Positions 12,901-21,821 of a stretch of DNA of 64,000 nt are shown piece by piece; within the stretch, counting starts at the first letter, position 1; every line of letters begins with the position of its first letter. The stretch lies in contig CANJKZ010000506.1 in the NCBI GenBank assembly GCA_947471745.1, forward strand, positions 248,001 to 312,000, given 5' to 3'. Under the pieces are notes generated by a model. The model ran no database searches. It was not told the origin of the DNA and worked only from the letters and a program-made list of their open reading frames with translations. The stretch comes from Closterium sp. Naga37s-1. Lineage: Eukaryota > Streptophyta > Zygnematophyceae > Desmidiales > Closteriaceae. Made by a program: the position numbers and the translations under genes.

Positions 12901-13082
12901 TGGAGGGCGCCGGACGCGTGGGCGTACAGGGTGGCGCCGTCCTGGCGCTGACTGGTGAGATAGCGCTGAGTCTGGCGGAGCGAGGTGCCGAACTCTATCG
13001 GGCGCCCCTCTGCATCGAAACGAAGGCGGCGGGAGGAGTCCATATTGGACGCTAGGCTAGGAACAGCTGGAGCACGGAGCAA
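9876..13082 (-). CDS. Copia gag - protease - integrase frame
   Basis: 1,068 aa. The gag-like domain covers about 15-250; then come poly-Gly (290-345) and a Gln-rich stretch. A CCHC-like zinc knuckle is at 436-448 (CVCGRDDHSAARC), with one residue fewer than usual between its first two cysteines. The aspartic protease has DSGAS at 555-559. The GAG-pre-integrase motif LWHHRLGHP is at 723-731. The integrase triad is D793, D856 and E892, giving the D,D35E spacing. The frame ends in a Pro-rich tail right after a run of eight C (sense strand). The start may be the first Met or the internal MDSSRRLRF at 13041. Confidence 0.92.
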   Translation of the reverse strand: MLRAPAVPSLASNMDSSRRLRFDAEGRPIEFGTSLRQTQRYLTSQRQDGATLYAHASGALQAPPRPEPLPAVPPPTPEAQADYARLVLARDVWDSRDAAAALALTELLPPTEAAHFDLVETAKEVYDAISARYSTPSSASLSRILMPFVFPDLGSFATVSDLATHLRSLVASYRAACTEAQLLVAPPPIWLTVHWVVTRLPDRLSTARDALLQHHPSELTIDLLETTLGKIESNLLSVASATDAVAPRLFEGCAVPQLPTFTATRASPAVSVSEDTAAVSAADRQKRGKGGKKGGKGGGGGGGGGGGGGGPRGGSGGGGAPGGGSSGGGADPPAGGGSTSGGAGPQQQQPQQQQPQQRQQLHQGQQQWQAPQQFQTWGPPLQWGPQQHWGPPPQWGPGGPGSTGRSSSTTSWAPRPPWRDTGPCDHWCVTGPGSPCVCGRDDHSAARCFRRLDDLYRARWGPEAATPRWARLLARKIPVFELSMDDARQYALYADVDYSADGFVCSRVPSLGCLPPVSVDLCLSSLGACVSALGACVASGPDTPPAEASLSFTLDSGASQCFFRDHTTLTPLLAPVPVALADPSSGPAVARSSTTLPCPVVPSGVLRGLHIPSFTRNLVGVGYLQDRGITVTFVGGGRNAVCTDATTGAVLATFTREPRSGLYVLHTERSPVASSPQVVASPPAQVPSPVAVSSQVVVSSPVAVSIPVAASCSCRSLAHRTVLWHHRLGHPSIPRLRGMLSQGLVTGLPRTFPSLPLSLAPPCSPCVAGRLRATPHSSSLRPATAPFETLHLDVWGPAPTQGSGRERYFLVVVDDFSRYTTVFPLAKKSEVTATLIRWLLATEGTRGRRVSCLHSDRGGEFRSGILGGFCGEQGITQSWTLPESPQQNGVAERRIGLVMDIARTSMIRARAPHFLWPHAVRYAAHQLNLQPRVSRPEASPTSLWTGSPGVGSAFRVWGCLALVRDTSADKLSARAVPCVFLGFPVDSADWSFYHPPLHQFLDSRDVRFDESVSYYTRYPCRGLPVPPPPLFLAPSPPPAPAPPVPPPPPGPAPLVCPTLPLYPRSCVR

Positions 13083-13435
13083 ACGGAGCTAGGAGCGAGG
13101 AGCGCCAGGTGGGACTAGGCGAGGTACTGCTGGAGCACGGAGGAAAACTGAGCTAGGAACGCCAGTCTAGTAACGATCGGAGCTGGAAGTTAGCTGAGCT
13201 AGGAGCACACGGCTGGAGGAGGCAGGGTTGACGAGCCGATCGAGGAGCCAGAGAGTCGTTCGAGGGGCTAGCGGAGCGAGGAGAGACCTAGCTAACAACG
13301 AACGTCAGGACTAGCCTAAACAGCTAAGCGGAGCGGCCTCCAGCCGCGACGGTGCGAAACACTGTGAGTAAGAGTGACGCGAGTGTCGAACCAACGGAGG
13401 TCGGGTGGTCCTGGGTGGTGTGCGCGCGTGATAAG

Positions 13436-13590
13436 GGGATGTGAGCGGTTGGAAGGGGCTCTGAGCGGTTGGAAGGGGCTGTGAGCGGTTGGAAGGGGCT
13501 GTGAGCGGTTGGAACGGGCTGTGAGCGGTTGGAAGGGGCTGTGAGCGGTTGGAAGGGGCTGTGAGCGGTTGAAAGGGGCTGTGGGCGGGT
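13436..13590. repeat. 20-bp tandem repeat in the copia leader
   Basis: About 7 copies of GGCTGTGAGCGGTTGGAAGG with single-base variants, between the 5' LTR and gag. Confidence 0.9.
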
Positions 13591-13668
13591 GGGAGGGGCT
13601 AGCTGGCGCCAGCTGCTGGCGGCTAGGTTCCGGTGGCTAGCTGCTGCTGGCGGCTAGCTTCTGCCTAG

Positions 13669-13858
13669 CCGTGCTGCTGCTGCTGCAGGAGCACGCGCTG
13701 CTGCCTAGCCGTGCTGCTGCTGCAATGCACACGCTGCTGCCTAGCCGTGCTGCTGCTGCAATGCACGCGCTGCTGCCTAGCCGTGCTGCTGCTGCAATGC
13801 ACGCGCTGCTGCCTAGCCGTGCTGCTGCAGCAATGCACGCGCTGCTGCTGCAATGCGC
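13669..13858. repeat. 36-bp CTG-rich tandem repeat in the copia leader
   Basis: Copies of GCCTAGCCGTGCTGCTGCTG followed by CAATGCACGC at 36-bp spacing. It makes long chance frames on both strands. Confidence 0.88.
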
Positions 13859-13962
13859 GTGCTGCAGTGGCGTGCGCGGCTGCCGCTGGCTAACGCGTGC
13901 GCTGCTGCGGGCTAAGAACGACTACGCGGACGCGCGGGGGGGGGGGGGGGAGAGTCCCTTCT

Positions 13963-14112
13963 GGAGCGCGACGAAACGAGGGGCCAGCGGGGCCCTTTAA
14001 ACGCGACGAAAAACGAGGCCCGCGGGGGCCCTTAAACGCGACGAAAACGAGGCCCGCGGGGGCCCTTAAACGCGACGAAAACGAGGCCCGCGGGGGCCGT
14101 CCTACCCGCGAC
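13963..14112. repeat. 34-bp tandem repeat in the copia leader
   Basis: About four copies of CGACGAAAACGAGGCCCGCG plus GGGGCCCTTAAACG. The GGGCCC/CCCGCGGG cores can fold as GC-rich hairpins. Confidence 0.85.
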
Positions 14113-14185
14113 GAAACGGGGCCTAAGGGACGGGCGCCTCGGGACCGGCTAAGGGAGGGAGCGGAAGCGTGGGAGGGAGTAAAAA

Positions 14186-14200
14186 CCTACTCTAATACCA
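14186..14200 (-). promoter_or_regulatory. Primer-binding site (initiator tRNA-Met type)
   Basis: Reads TGGTATTAGAGTAGG immediately inside the 5' LTR. Plant copia elements use TGGTATCAGAGC, complementary to the 3' end of tRNA-iMet; this matches apart from the T at position 7 and the last base of that core. Confidence 0.85.
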
Positions 14201-14352
14201 TCTTAAAATAGGCTAGGAGACAAGTGTCGAGAGTGATAGATTGAGTAAGGAGAGACAAGGAGATACAAATGTCGACCTAAAGTGTTGTACCCTTTAGAGG
14301 GCAACTCACTGTAGCCTATCTAACAATACATAGAATATATAAACATTTGACA
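14201..14352 (-). repeat. 5' LTR of the copia element
   Basis: 152 bp, appears identical to 6665-6816. On the sense strand TTTATATATTC near the start could act as a TATA box. Confidence 0.95.
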
Positions 14353-14357
14353 CGAAA

Positions 14358-15009
14358 TTGTGTTTGTGGGTTCGAGTTTGCTGATCCTTCTGACTCCCAT
14401 CGTACCCGCTGCTGCAAGCATGAGTACGTTCCTTTACGAGTTCATGACGCGGTTAAGTTCGTGGTGTCCATAACCATTAATGGGTTGGAAGTGCTTTGAC
14501 TACAGATGACTCGTTTTACAAGGAAGAAACTGGTGAGGTGGTTCAAAGACCGAGAGAAAGGGAAGCGCACGCACTTGAGGTAAGAGTTGTTGACCTACAT
14601 CTCAGCACGCGCAGCAACATGGGTAGATTGGTTGCAGTGTGGGTTTTGCTGCCAAGGAAAAAGAAAAGCGGAAAGCGACGGATTACAAAACCCTCTTGGA
14701 GAAACGCAGGAGAGGGCAGTTCACTTTCCTCAATGCAGAACCCTCGGGTTGATTGTGAGGGAGCTTCGAGGGGTGGCTTAAGCAATAGGGCGACGTACAC
14801 CTCCACGTAGGGATGCGACAAAGGGGCAGGGAGGGGTACTTGCTCAAATAACAGGACTGTTATTGGGGTGGCTTTGCAGGAAGCCCAGGTTTCTATAATC
14901 ACTGTATGTGCGAGCGTCTGTCGCTGCTGTCCACTAAGAGGCCTAGTGCCCCAAAGCTACCTAAATGTTGGTGTGAGGGGTTGGGAAGTCATTATCATAT
15001 AGGTCACTC
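14358..15009. other. Unassigned stretch right of the copia insertion
   Basis: A plus-strand frame from 14357 to about 14487 contains a Cys-containing peptide (NCVCGFEFADPSDSH, then CCKHEYVPL) ending in a stop. It resembles no family I recognise. Open frames at 14496-14810 (+) and 14543-14902 (-) overlap and look like chance. Nothing else is seen. Confidence 0.3.
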
Positions 15010-16795
15010 TCAGGGACTAGCAACATGGCATAGACATAAGTAGCAGCTAAACGCAAGGAAAGCCATCGCGTAATATATGTCCTTTAGGAGGTCACTCTCA
15101 AGGGCAGGAGCATCCCCGATGGACGGAGGACGGGAAGGAGGAGAGACCAACTGAATGGTCTCGTCAAAGTGGGTGGAGGCACAGTCAGCAATAGCACCGA
15201 CAAATGGAACCGGATATGAGGGAGGAAATAACATGGGTGGTCTTAGGGCGAGCGACCAAAAGAGAATCAGATAACAGAGGAGAGGAGACAGCAAACAAAG
15301 ACACAGGAGGCGACAGTAGAATAGATGATTGAGGAGCACGAGAAACGCGGGAACGGAAGAGCCTATGGTGGACAATAGGAATAGGAGAGACGGGGGGAGC
15401 ATGAGAGGGATGGCGGACACAGTGATGGGAGGGATGAGCGGACAGAAGAGCAGACATCGTGGAAGAAGACGAGCCGAAGTCTAGACCTAGGGAGGAAACG
15501 TGGGGCCATAGAATGAGAGAGACGGTGGGGGAGGAGCAGGTGGTATGTCAGTCGAGCTAGAAGATAGATCGAGAAGGCGAATTGCAAAGACAGGTGGCGG
15601 TGGCAACGGAGGCTGCTGTTGCTGCGGCAACGGAAGTGGCTACTGCGGTGCCGGACGTCCAACGCACCCCAAGTATCAGTACCACAAGTGGCAACACACC
15701 TAAAACCAACACTCCTAATGTCAACAACCTCATAACCAGCACCCCAAGAGCCGGCACCCACAGCGTCAGCACCGAAAGAACCAACATGCTTAGCGGCAGC
15801 AACCCCATAGTCCATAATTATCGGCTCCGGTGGCTACGGCGAATGCGAAGATGACACCAGAAATAGAGGCAATAACATCAGACATATGTGCACCCCCCAA
15901 CGTACTAGCACCTCCACCTCTACCACAACCATTACTACCCCTATGTCATCCCCGCCTACGGAGGGGGCGGAGACGGCAGTGACGTGCATTGTGACTATAG
16001 GCTCAATAGCAGCAACAGAGGCAGTTGGGGTAAGGAACTGAGGCAGAGCGTACCTCTCAAAGGTGGGGGTGGACGACAGCACCAGTGGTGGAAGCGATGG
16101 TGCGAAGGCGACGAGTTTCAAAGATATCGATAGTCAGGTGCATGTGATGCATAGCGAGGAGGGTGACGCGGACGGGCGGGAGGCGGGCCGATAGAAAGTG
16201 CAGTGTGGCATATGTGGGGGGAGTGAGGGGGGGTCGGCAAGGTCGTCACAGGTGGGTAAATAGTTCAGCAAAGTAAAGAAAGCAAGGAGATCAAGGGAGA
16301 AAAATGGCAGAAGGAGGTACCCCAAAAGAGTCGAAGAGGGGGTGGATTATCGAACAACCATATCATCAAGACCTGGTGAAAGTCTGCCCGCTCTACTAGC
16401 TGAGAAGCGATTGAACGCAAGGCACATAGCAGCGTTACGCAACTCCCATATCGAGTATGCAAGCGGGGCCATGCAGTAAGCCTCCTACTCGTCCAACATG
16501 GACTCAGTAGTAAGAGAAGCAGAACGCTGACGGCCAAGTAGTTCACCCGACACGTAACCGTACAGGGAGACGTCGTCCTGGCGCTGGCTCCGCATGTGGA
16601 ACTTGATGCCGAGCAGCCATGCGTCAAAGTCGAGCCGACCTCTCCCATGGCCGCATGACGAAATCAGACGCCAAGGTAGAAGTGAGGAGGGGTACGGGGA
16701 GAGGGGTAGAAGGGGAGTGTCGAGAGTAATTTGTGTACCCCCTATGATGTGACTTACTAAAGCCTAATCAAACTTATCTAACATAAATTGACAAG
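15010..16795 (-). mobile_element. Decayed Ty1/copia relic, internally deleted
   Basis: Minus-strand reading from about 16635 gives a gag-like segment with FHMRSQRQDDVSLYGYVSG, comparable to SQRQDGATLYAHASG in the intact element, followed by in-frame stops. At 15550-15815 there is a decayed Gly/Ala/Val repeat and at 15010-15480 a decayed counterpart of the Ser/Pro-rich linker before RT (ending near ESDLLKD). Protease, integrase and RT cores are absent. About 16715-16795 resembles the 152-bp LTR (GTGTCGAGAGT ... CTAACATAAATTGACA), so a worn 5' LTR is present. Same orientation as the intact copy but older. Confidence 0.7.
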
Positions 16796-17471
16796 GAGCA
16801 TAGCTGCAGATGATGAGGGGGACAACCATAGGCGGAGGGGAAGGGGCCGTCGCTAGAGGTGGGTAGCTAGAGGGAGTCCGATAAAGGATGGGCTGGTATA
16901 GGGGGCCATGAGGGCACGAGGGGCAGCTAGGGAGGTTGGAGGGGCGGGAGCGAGGGACCCTGTCATACTCCTATACGTCATGTCTCTGTTGACTACAGTC
17001 TACATTACCAGGGGCAACAGTCCCTACCTTTCACAGCAAAAGGGGGAAGAGGGGGTTAGGGGTTGGGGGGGGCCGGGGGAGGGGGGGGGGGGGGGGGGAG
17101 GGGAAGGGGGGCGGATGGCATGGGGGAGAGAGGGTAAATGGGAGGAGGGCGTCCGTGGATCAAGGTACACCTACCGTGTGTATCGTGAGAGACAAGAGTG
17201 CCTGTTTACATACTACCGGTACTATGTTTTAGTTTTGGAGTTGGATAGCAGGCTAATTAACACATCTTGAAGACTGAAACAATGTATGATACCCTCCTAT
17301 CGTAGCTCTCAATGAATTACAAAGAGATCAATAGTGTTTTTTTCCAAGAATTTCTGAGATGCTGAGATACAGGAACTCGGCAACACAACCATCTCATCTC
17401 ACTAGATACATCAGAAGTACGGTATTTATAGGTTTCCACTAGCAGCACCCAGCATGAACATACTCGTTTGA
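16796..17471. other. Gap with a G-rich tract; no gene
   Basis: 17060-17150 is almost pure G/A, including an unbroken G run near 17082. The stretch from 17270 to 17471 is AT-richer and is probably the 3' flank of profilin 2. Confidence 0.5.
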
Positions 17472-18141
17472 TTAAAAACCCGACTCGTTGATTTGTTGAG
17501 CTACTTCAGCAAGAAGCATATTCACGTCACCACCAAGGACAGGCTCCTCGAAGGTGGCAATCAGAATATTATTAGCGGACGTTTTATGGATGCAGCAACC
17601 ACCAACTTTCCGGTTCTGCAGGAATAGCAACGACGTCAGTGTGTCTAAAAAAAATTATGAAATATTTAGAACTGATGCAAGAACCGGTTAAGGGACGGTC
17701 ATTCAAGTTGGTTGTACCCACCTCGTCTTGCTTGTTTCTTCCACGAATGATAACGCCAGGAACACCTTGAATGACCATGAACTTTTCGTTACCCAGGCAT
17801 AACCCATTCGCCGTAAGCACATTCACGTCGTTAAACCCCGCCACAATTGCTCTAATCTGATCCTCTGTAGCCTGAAAGTTCCGGGAAAAGGAGCCATAAC
17901 CGCATAGCAATGTGAAACAAAACTCACATCATCTACTGTTGGGAGAAGGCATGTGACACATTATCCATCTCACCTCTGGGAAGTTATCGCTTCGACCCCG
18001 AAGTGAGCCATTCGGACCATAAGCTGCCGATTTAATAACATATCGTTTGTCATTCCTATCGGACTCGTCTGACATTCTCAACCCAATCTTCAATTGGAGC
18101 ACTTGGTTGAAGTAATTCTCGGGCAGCTCCATGTCCCCCAT
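17472..18141 (-). CDS. Profilin 2 (divergent paralogue)
   Basis: Exons 18141-17974, 17871-17722 and 17615-17472, all phase 0, give 153 aa. The central exon has NGLCLGNEKFMVIQGVPG and the last has CCIHKTSANNILIATFEEP, matching profilin 1 block for block, and both introns sit at the same places. It departs from the family at the N-terminus: MGDMELPENYFNQ replaces the MSWQSYVD start, and the end (QQINESGF) replaces [10 protein letters not shown], so poly-proline binding, which needs the terminal helices and the Trp/Tyr residues, may be altered. An earlier exon carrying a canonical N-terminus was not found. It could be a specialised isoform or a gene losing constraint; no stop interrupts it. Confidence 0.8.
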
Positions 18142-19074
18142 GGAGGCTGCGGCTGGAACCTGATTGGGCTGGCACGTTGAGAAAGGACTCGCAGCCAGCT
18201 GCGGCTACTACAAACTAAAACTGGTAGCACTTCTGATATTGAACCGCAGCAAATGCTCTAGTCTCACTTGGAACAAACTGAGGGATTATGTTTCAAAGCA
18301 TCCTTTCTTTTCCTTTCACACACCCAGCCCACTTTACTCCCCTCCCCCCCTCCCCCCGCCACCCCCGGACGATCCCCCCTAGATGCAGGATCGCGGACCG
18401 CGCGTGGAACATTATCGTGGACAAGTGATGACATCAGTAGTGTTCGATCAAGCGCGACTGTAACCACATTTGGGATCTCGCCAGCTGTTATGGTACCACA
18501 TTGTCACCGTTTGCGATTTTCCGTCGTGTAACAGAATGGTCGACCAATTTTATCGCCAACGGGATGGTCACAACAAAGCTGGACGTCGGCGGCACGAGGG
18601 AAATGCTGGAGCAACTGGAATCGAGTGCCGGTACCCAATCGGAAACGGATGCGACGCTACTGGCCCGTTTTTTTATTGGGAAGGGAATTGGTCAACTACG
18701 TGGGGGGGCGGAAGGGTTCACAAGAGGTGCGCACGCGCCATGCTCATTTGAGGGGCGGAGAGGAGGAATTCATTGGGAAAGTCAAGAAGCCACTGTGGGA
18801 TGGGGGGCGCGGCTTGCATATGCGGGCGAAAATGTCAAGAAGGAGCAGCACTACTGGTCCGTAAGCGGGCGACGTTTCCACGTGGTAGAGATTGAATGGT
18901 TATGTCCACGCCAGCTTTCAAGATCATCTTGAACAAACACTGATGGTGTGACATAACAAATGACATATAAAAAAATAGCATGTTATTGTAAAATTCCTGC
19001 ATTCTGGAATGTTAGCTGGTTGTACCTAAACCTAAGTATAGAAACTGTGGTCAATGGTATAACCCAAACCTGGA
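18142..19074. other. Upstream region of profilin 2
   Basis: Contains a pyrimidine-rich tract (18335-18375) and, at 18892-18925, the element shared with the profilin 1 upstream region. A 143-codon plus-strand frame at 18501-18932 has no recognisable similarity and overlaps the shared element, so it is not called as a gene. Confidence 0.45.
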
Positions 19075-21022
19075 TCATCGCCCGTAGTCAATGGTCGCTC
19101 CATCTGAGCTGGAATCATCGCCTGAGTCACTAGTGCTTCCATCCCCAGTAGAGTCGCCTCCACTGGAATCACCCCCATCATCACCTCCCCCACTCTCATC
19201 TGCACCACCAGTATCCCCACCAGAACTGCCATCTCCGCTACTGTCCTCCTCGCTACCATCTCCCTCTGTGTCTCTGCACTTCCCCCACTGACACTTGCGC
19301 GAAAAGCACGCCTTGACAGGCCTGGCAGTCATGTTAGCCGTGAACAGTTGACAGCTGAGTCCCGAGAAGGTGTACATGAGGCAGGAGGAATCCTTGATAC
19401 AAGAACCCTCGCACTTCTCCACATTCCCCGTGAAGAAGAGGTTCCCGTCCATCACCATCAGCTGCTGCCCCTTGTGTTTCTCACATATCATCTTCGGCAC
19501 AGGAGTGGCAGGAGGCGAGCTGGCAGGATCGCTCCCACTCGTGTCTGCTGGCGGGGATGGCTTGTCCTTCTTCCCCGTGCTTGGCTTGGTGGGAGAAGAG
19601 GGAGGAGAAGGTTTTGCATCCGAGCCTGATTTGTCCGAGCCTGATTTGTCCGAGCCTGAATCAGCCTTGGCCGAATCCGAGTTCTTATCCTTGGTGGGCT
19701 TTGGGCTGCTAGTTGGGCTGCTAGACGGCTTCGGCGCTTTGCCAGCCTTGGAGCCATCCGAGTCCGAGCCTTTGGGCGCCTTCGCTGAGCTCGGCGCGCT
19801 TCCTCCCGAAGAAGACGCAGGCGGATTCGTTGACTTGGCGGGATTCGATGACCCTTTTCCTTCAAGGTCAGTGCCGACCTCCTGGCTGTGTTTCGTCGTC
19901 TTGCCCTTCTTGTGCGGGCGCGCGGGAGCTGCAGCGGGAGGTGCGGATCCTCCACGCGAGTTGGACTTGCCCGACGTTGCCTTCCCTTTGCCCCCTCCGG
20001 ACTTTGCGCCAGTTGAAGCGGAGCCAGCTGGTGCGGCAGCGGCAGTGCGTCTCTTCTTCTTCCCCTTTCCAGACTTGGCGCGCCCGCGCGAGTTACCCGA
20101 CGCTGGCGAAGTCGTCACGGCCTTTTTCGCTACTGGCGCGTTCGCCGTCTTTGCCCCAGATTTCTTCACAGGGGTTTGCTTCGTGCCCTTTCGAACCCAC
20201 TTATGTCCACCCTTCTTCCTCTCACCAGAAGACCCCGTTGTGCCATCGCGAGGCCACTTGTGCCCACCCTTCTTCCTCTCGCCAGCAGATCCCGTTTTGC
20301 CGGATGAAACAGCCGCCTTCTTTCCTTTCTTCCCCGCCTTTTTCTTTCCGCTCTGCAGCGAACTGTTCGTCTCACTTGCTTTCACCGCACCCCCCCCTTT
20401 CCCCTTTTTCCCCCGCTTCCCCCGCTTCCCCTGTTTCCCCCGCTTCCCCTTTCCAGAAGCGGACGTCGAGAGGGCTGTTCCGGCTCCTGCTGACGTGGCG
20501 CCCTCTGACGCCGATTTTCCTGACTGCTGCAGTTTCTTGCCACTGCCCTTCTTGTCGGAGGCTGGCGCGGAGCTTCCGCGGGCGGGGGAGCTTGCGCGGG
20601 CGGAGGACTTCGTGGGGGCCGGGGTGGACTTGAGGAGGCGGTAGGGGAAGGAGAGCGCAGGCGACGTTGGGAATAAATCCTCTATGAGCGATAGAGGCGA
20701 CGATTGCTGCATCCATGCGTCCTGGTCGCCTGCGGAAATGCGACGCAGTGGAGAGGATGCGGAAGGTTAGGGTCAACGCGAGGAGCCGAAGCGCGAAAAA
20801 GAAGATTTGCTACACGGGTCACAGCAATGGTTTACAGCACCGTACGGGAAACGGAACACAGTAGCCTTTAGAGTTGTCGAAGTTGTACACATAGGAGAGC
20901 TTACCGTCCCCGATAGCCAGTGGTTCACGCGAAGAATCCTCATCAGGCTTCACCGCTGGTGCCGCGAGAAGGATCAGCAGCGACACGCATGCGATCAGCG
21001 CAACCGGGCCAAACCGGCCCAT
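19075..21022 (-). CDS. Secreted Lys/Ser/Gly-rich low-complexity protein with Cys-rich C-terminal domain
   Basis: Two exons, 21022-20905 and 20729-19075 (phase 1, acceptor TTTCCGCAG), give 590 aa. Exon 1 encodes a clear signal peptide, MGRFGPVALIACVSLLILLAAPA. The mature protein is strongly basic and disordered: runs such as GKRGKQGKRGKRGKKGKGG, two copies of GERKKGGHKW, then Ser/Pro/Lys and KSGSDKSGSD repeats. A compact domain near the end (CEKHKGQQLMVMDGNLFF ... CEGSCIKDSSCLMYTFSG ... CQLFTANM ... CFSRKCQWGKC) has cysteine spacing reminiscent of PAN/apple modules. The last 60 residues are acidic Ser/Asp/Gly. A wall or mucilage protein is an inference. It lies between profilin 2 and beta-helix gene 2. 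Confidence 0.75.
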
Positions 21023-21821
21023 CCTGACGCTTGTGGTTCACGTGGTGTCTCAGGAAGAGATCTTAAGAGGCGAGAACGATATCCAGCTAAAGGGCGGCGA
21101 ACTTGGCTCGAACCCCGAAGTTATGAAACACTGGTCAGACGCGTCATAGAGAAGGCAGGTAGTTGAATGCAGGGCGAAGCGCTACTGGGCTGAATGTGGC
21201 CTCGAGTTTGGGTATGCTATGAGGCGACGGCATATAAAGTGGTTTGCAAAGCTCGAAGGAGCTGGTTTGGAGTGAGAAGTGAACGTTGGAAGCTTGAGCT
21301 TTGAATTTGCAACCGCAGTCGACTCATCATGTCGGTGAAATTCGCCCCCGAAATCCGAGTCGCGATGCTGTTTTTTTGGATTTCGCGACATTTCCACAAA
21401 TTTCGCACATTTGTGATGTCATGCCGACGAGGAAAGGGGACGTGCGCACGAAAACATGCCCATGACAGTCGTTCGTTCAGATCCGGCAGGGTAGGTTGGC
21501 GATTTCGCATTTCAATCTACAGTACATTGTCCTGCTCTGAAGTCCGATTCTATGACATGCTTCACCCCAATAACTACTTAAAGCCAGAATCTCATGTACG
21601 GATTGGACGTGCAACTGCAAAGCACTTAGGAGAAAAGTGGGTTCTTTGGCGAGTCTCCATTTGACAAAACTTTGGCCCCAGAATTGTAAACCAATCATAC
21701 CGTACAAGCCCCTTTTTCATCGACTACCCACCGTTATGTTTAGTAACTAGAAGGTCCATTCCTCTTAGAGACTAGTATTACAACAATGAGTAGAGAAATC
21801 AGTACCCTTTACCCAGCCCTT
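21023..21821. other. Intergenic, no gene seen
   Basis: Upstream region of the Lys-rich gene and 3' flank of beta-helix gene 2. Short overlapping frames only. Confidence 0.5.

Larger units (their letters stand above)
6665..14352 (-). mobile_element. Full-length Ty1/copia LTR retrotransposon, recent insertion
   Basis: The element is 7,688 bp and lies on the minus strand. Two 152-bp LTRs (6665-6816 and 14201-14352) appear identical base for base, which implies a recent insertion. It is flanked by the 5-bp direct repeat CGAAA (6660-6664 and 14353-14357), the expected copia target-site duplication. A primer-binding site abuts the 5' LTR and a purine tract abuts the 3' LTR. The coding order gag, protease, integrase, RT, RNase H defines copia rather than gypsy. 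The leader between primer site and gag holds three different tandem repeats. Coding is in two overlapping frames, see the two CDS entries. Confidence 0.95.

Noticed and set aside
18501..18932. 143-codon plus-strand frame upstream of profilin 2
   Set aside because: No recognisable similarity, and its end overlaps the block conserved upstream of both profilins, which points to non-coding DNA.
19370..20644. 424-codon plus-strand frame
   Set aside because: Antisense shadow of the Lys-rich secreted gene; composition mirrors the GC-rich codons of the real strand, and the minus frame has a signal-peptide exon joined in phase.
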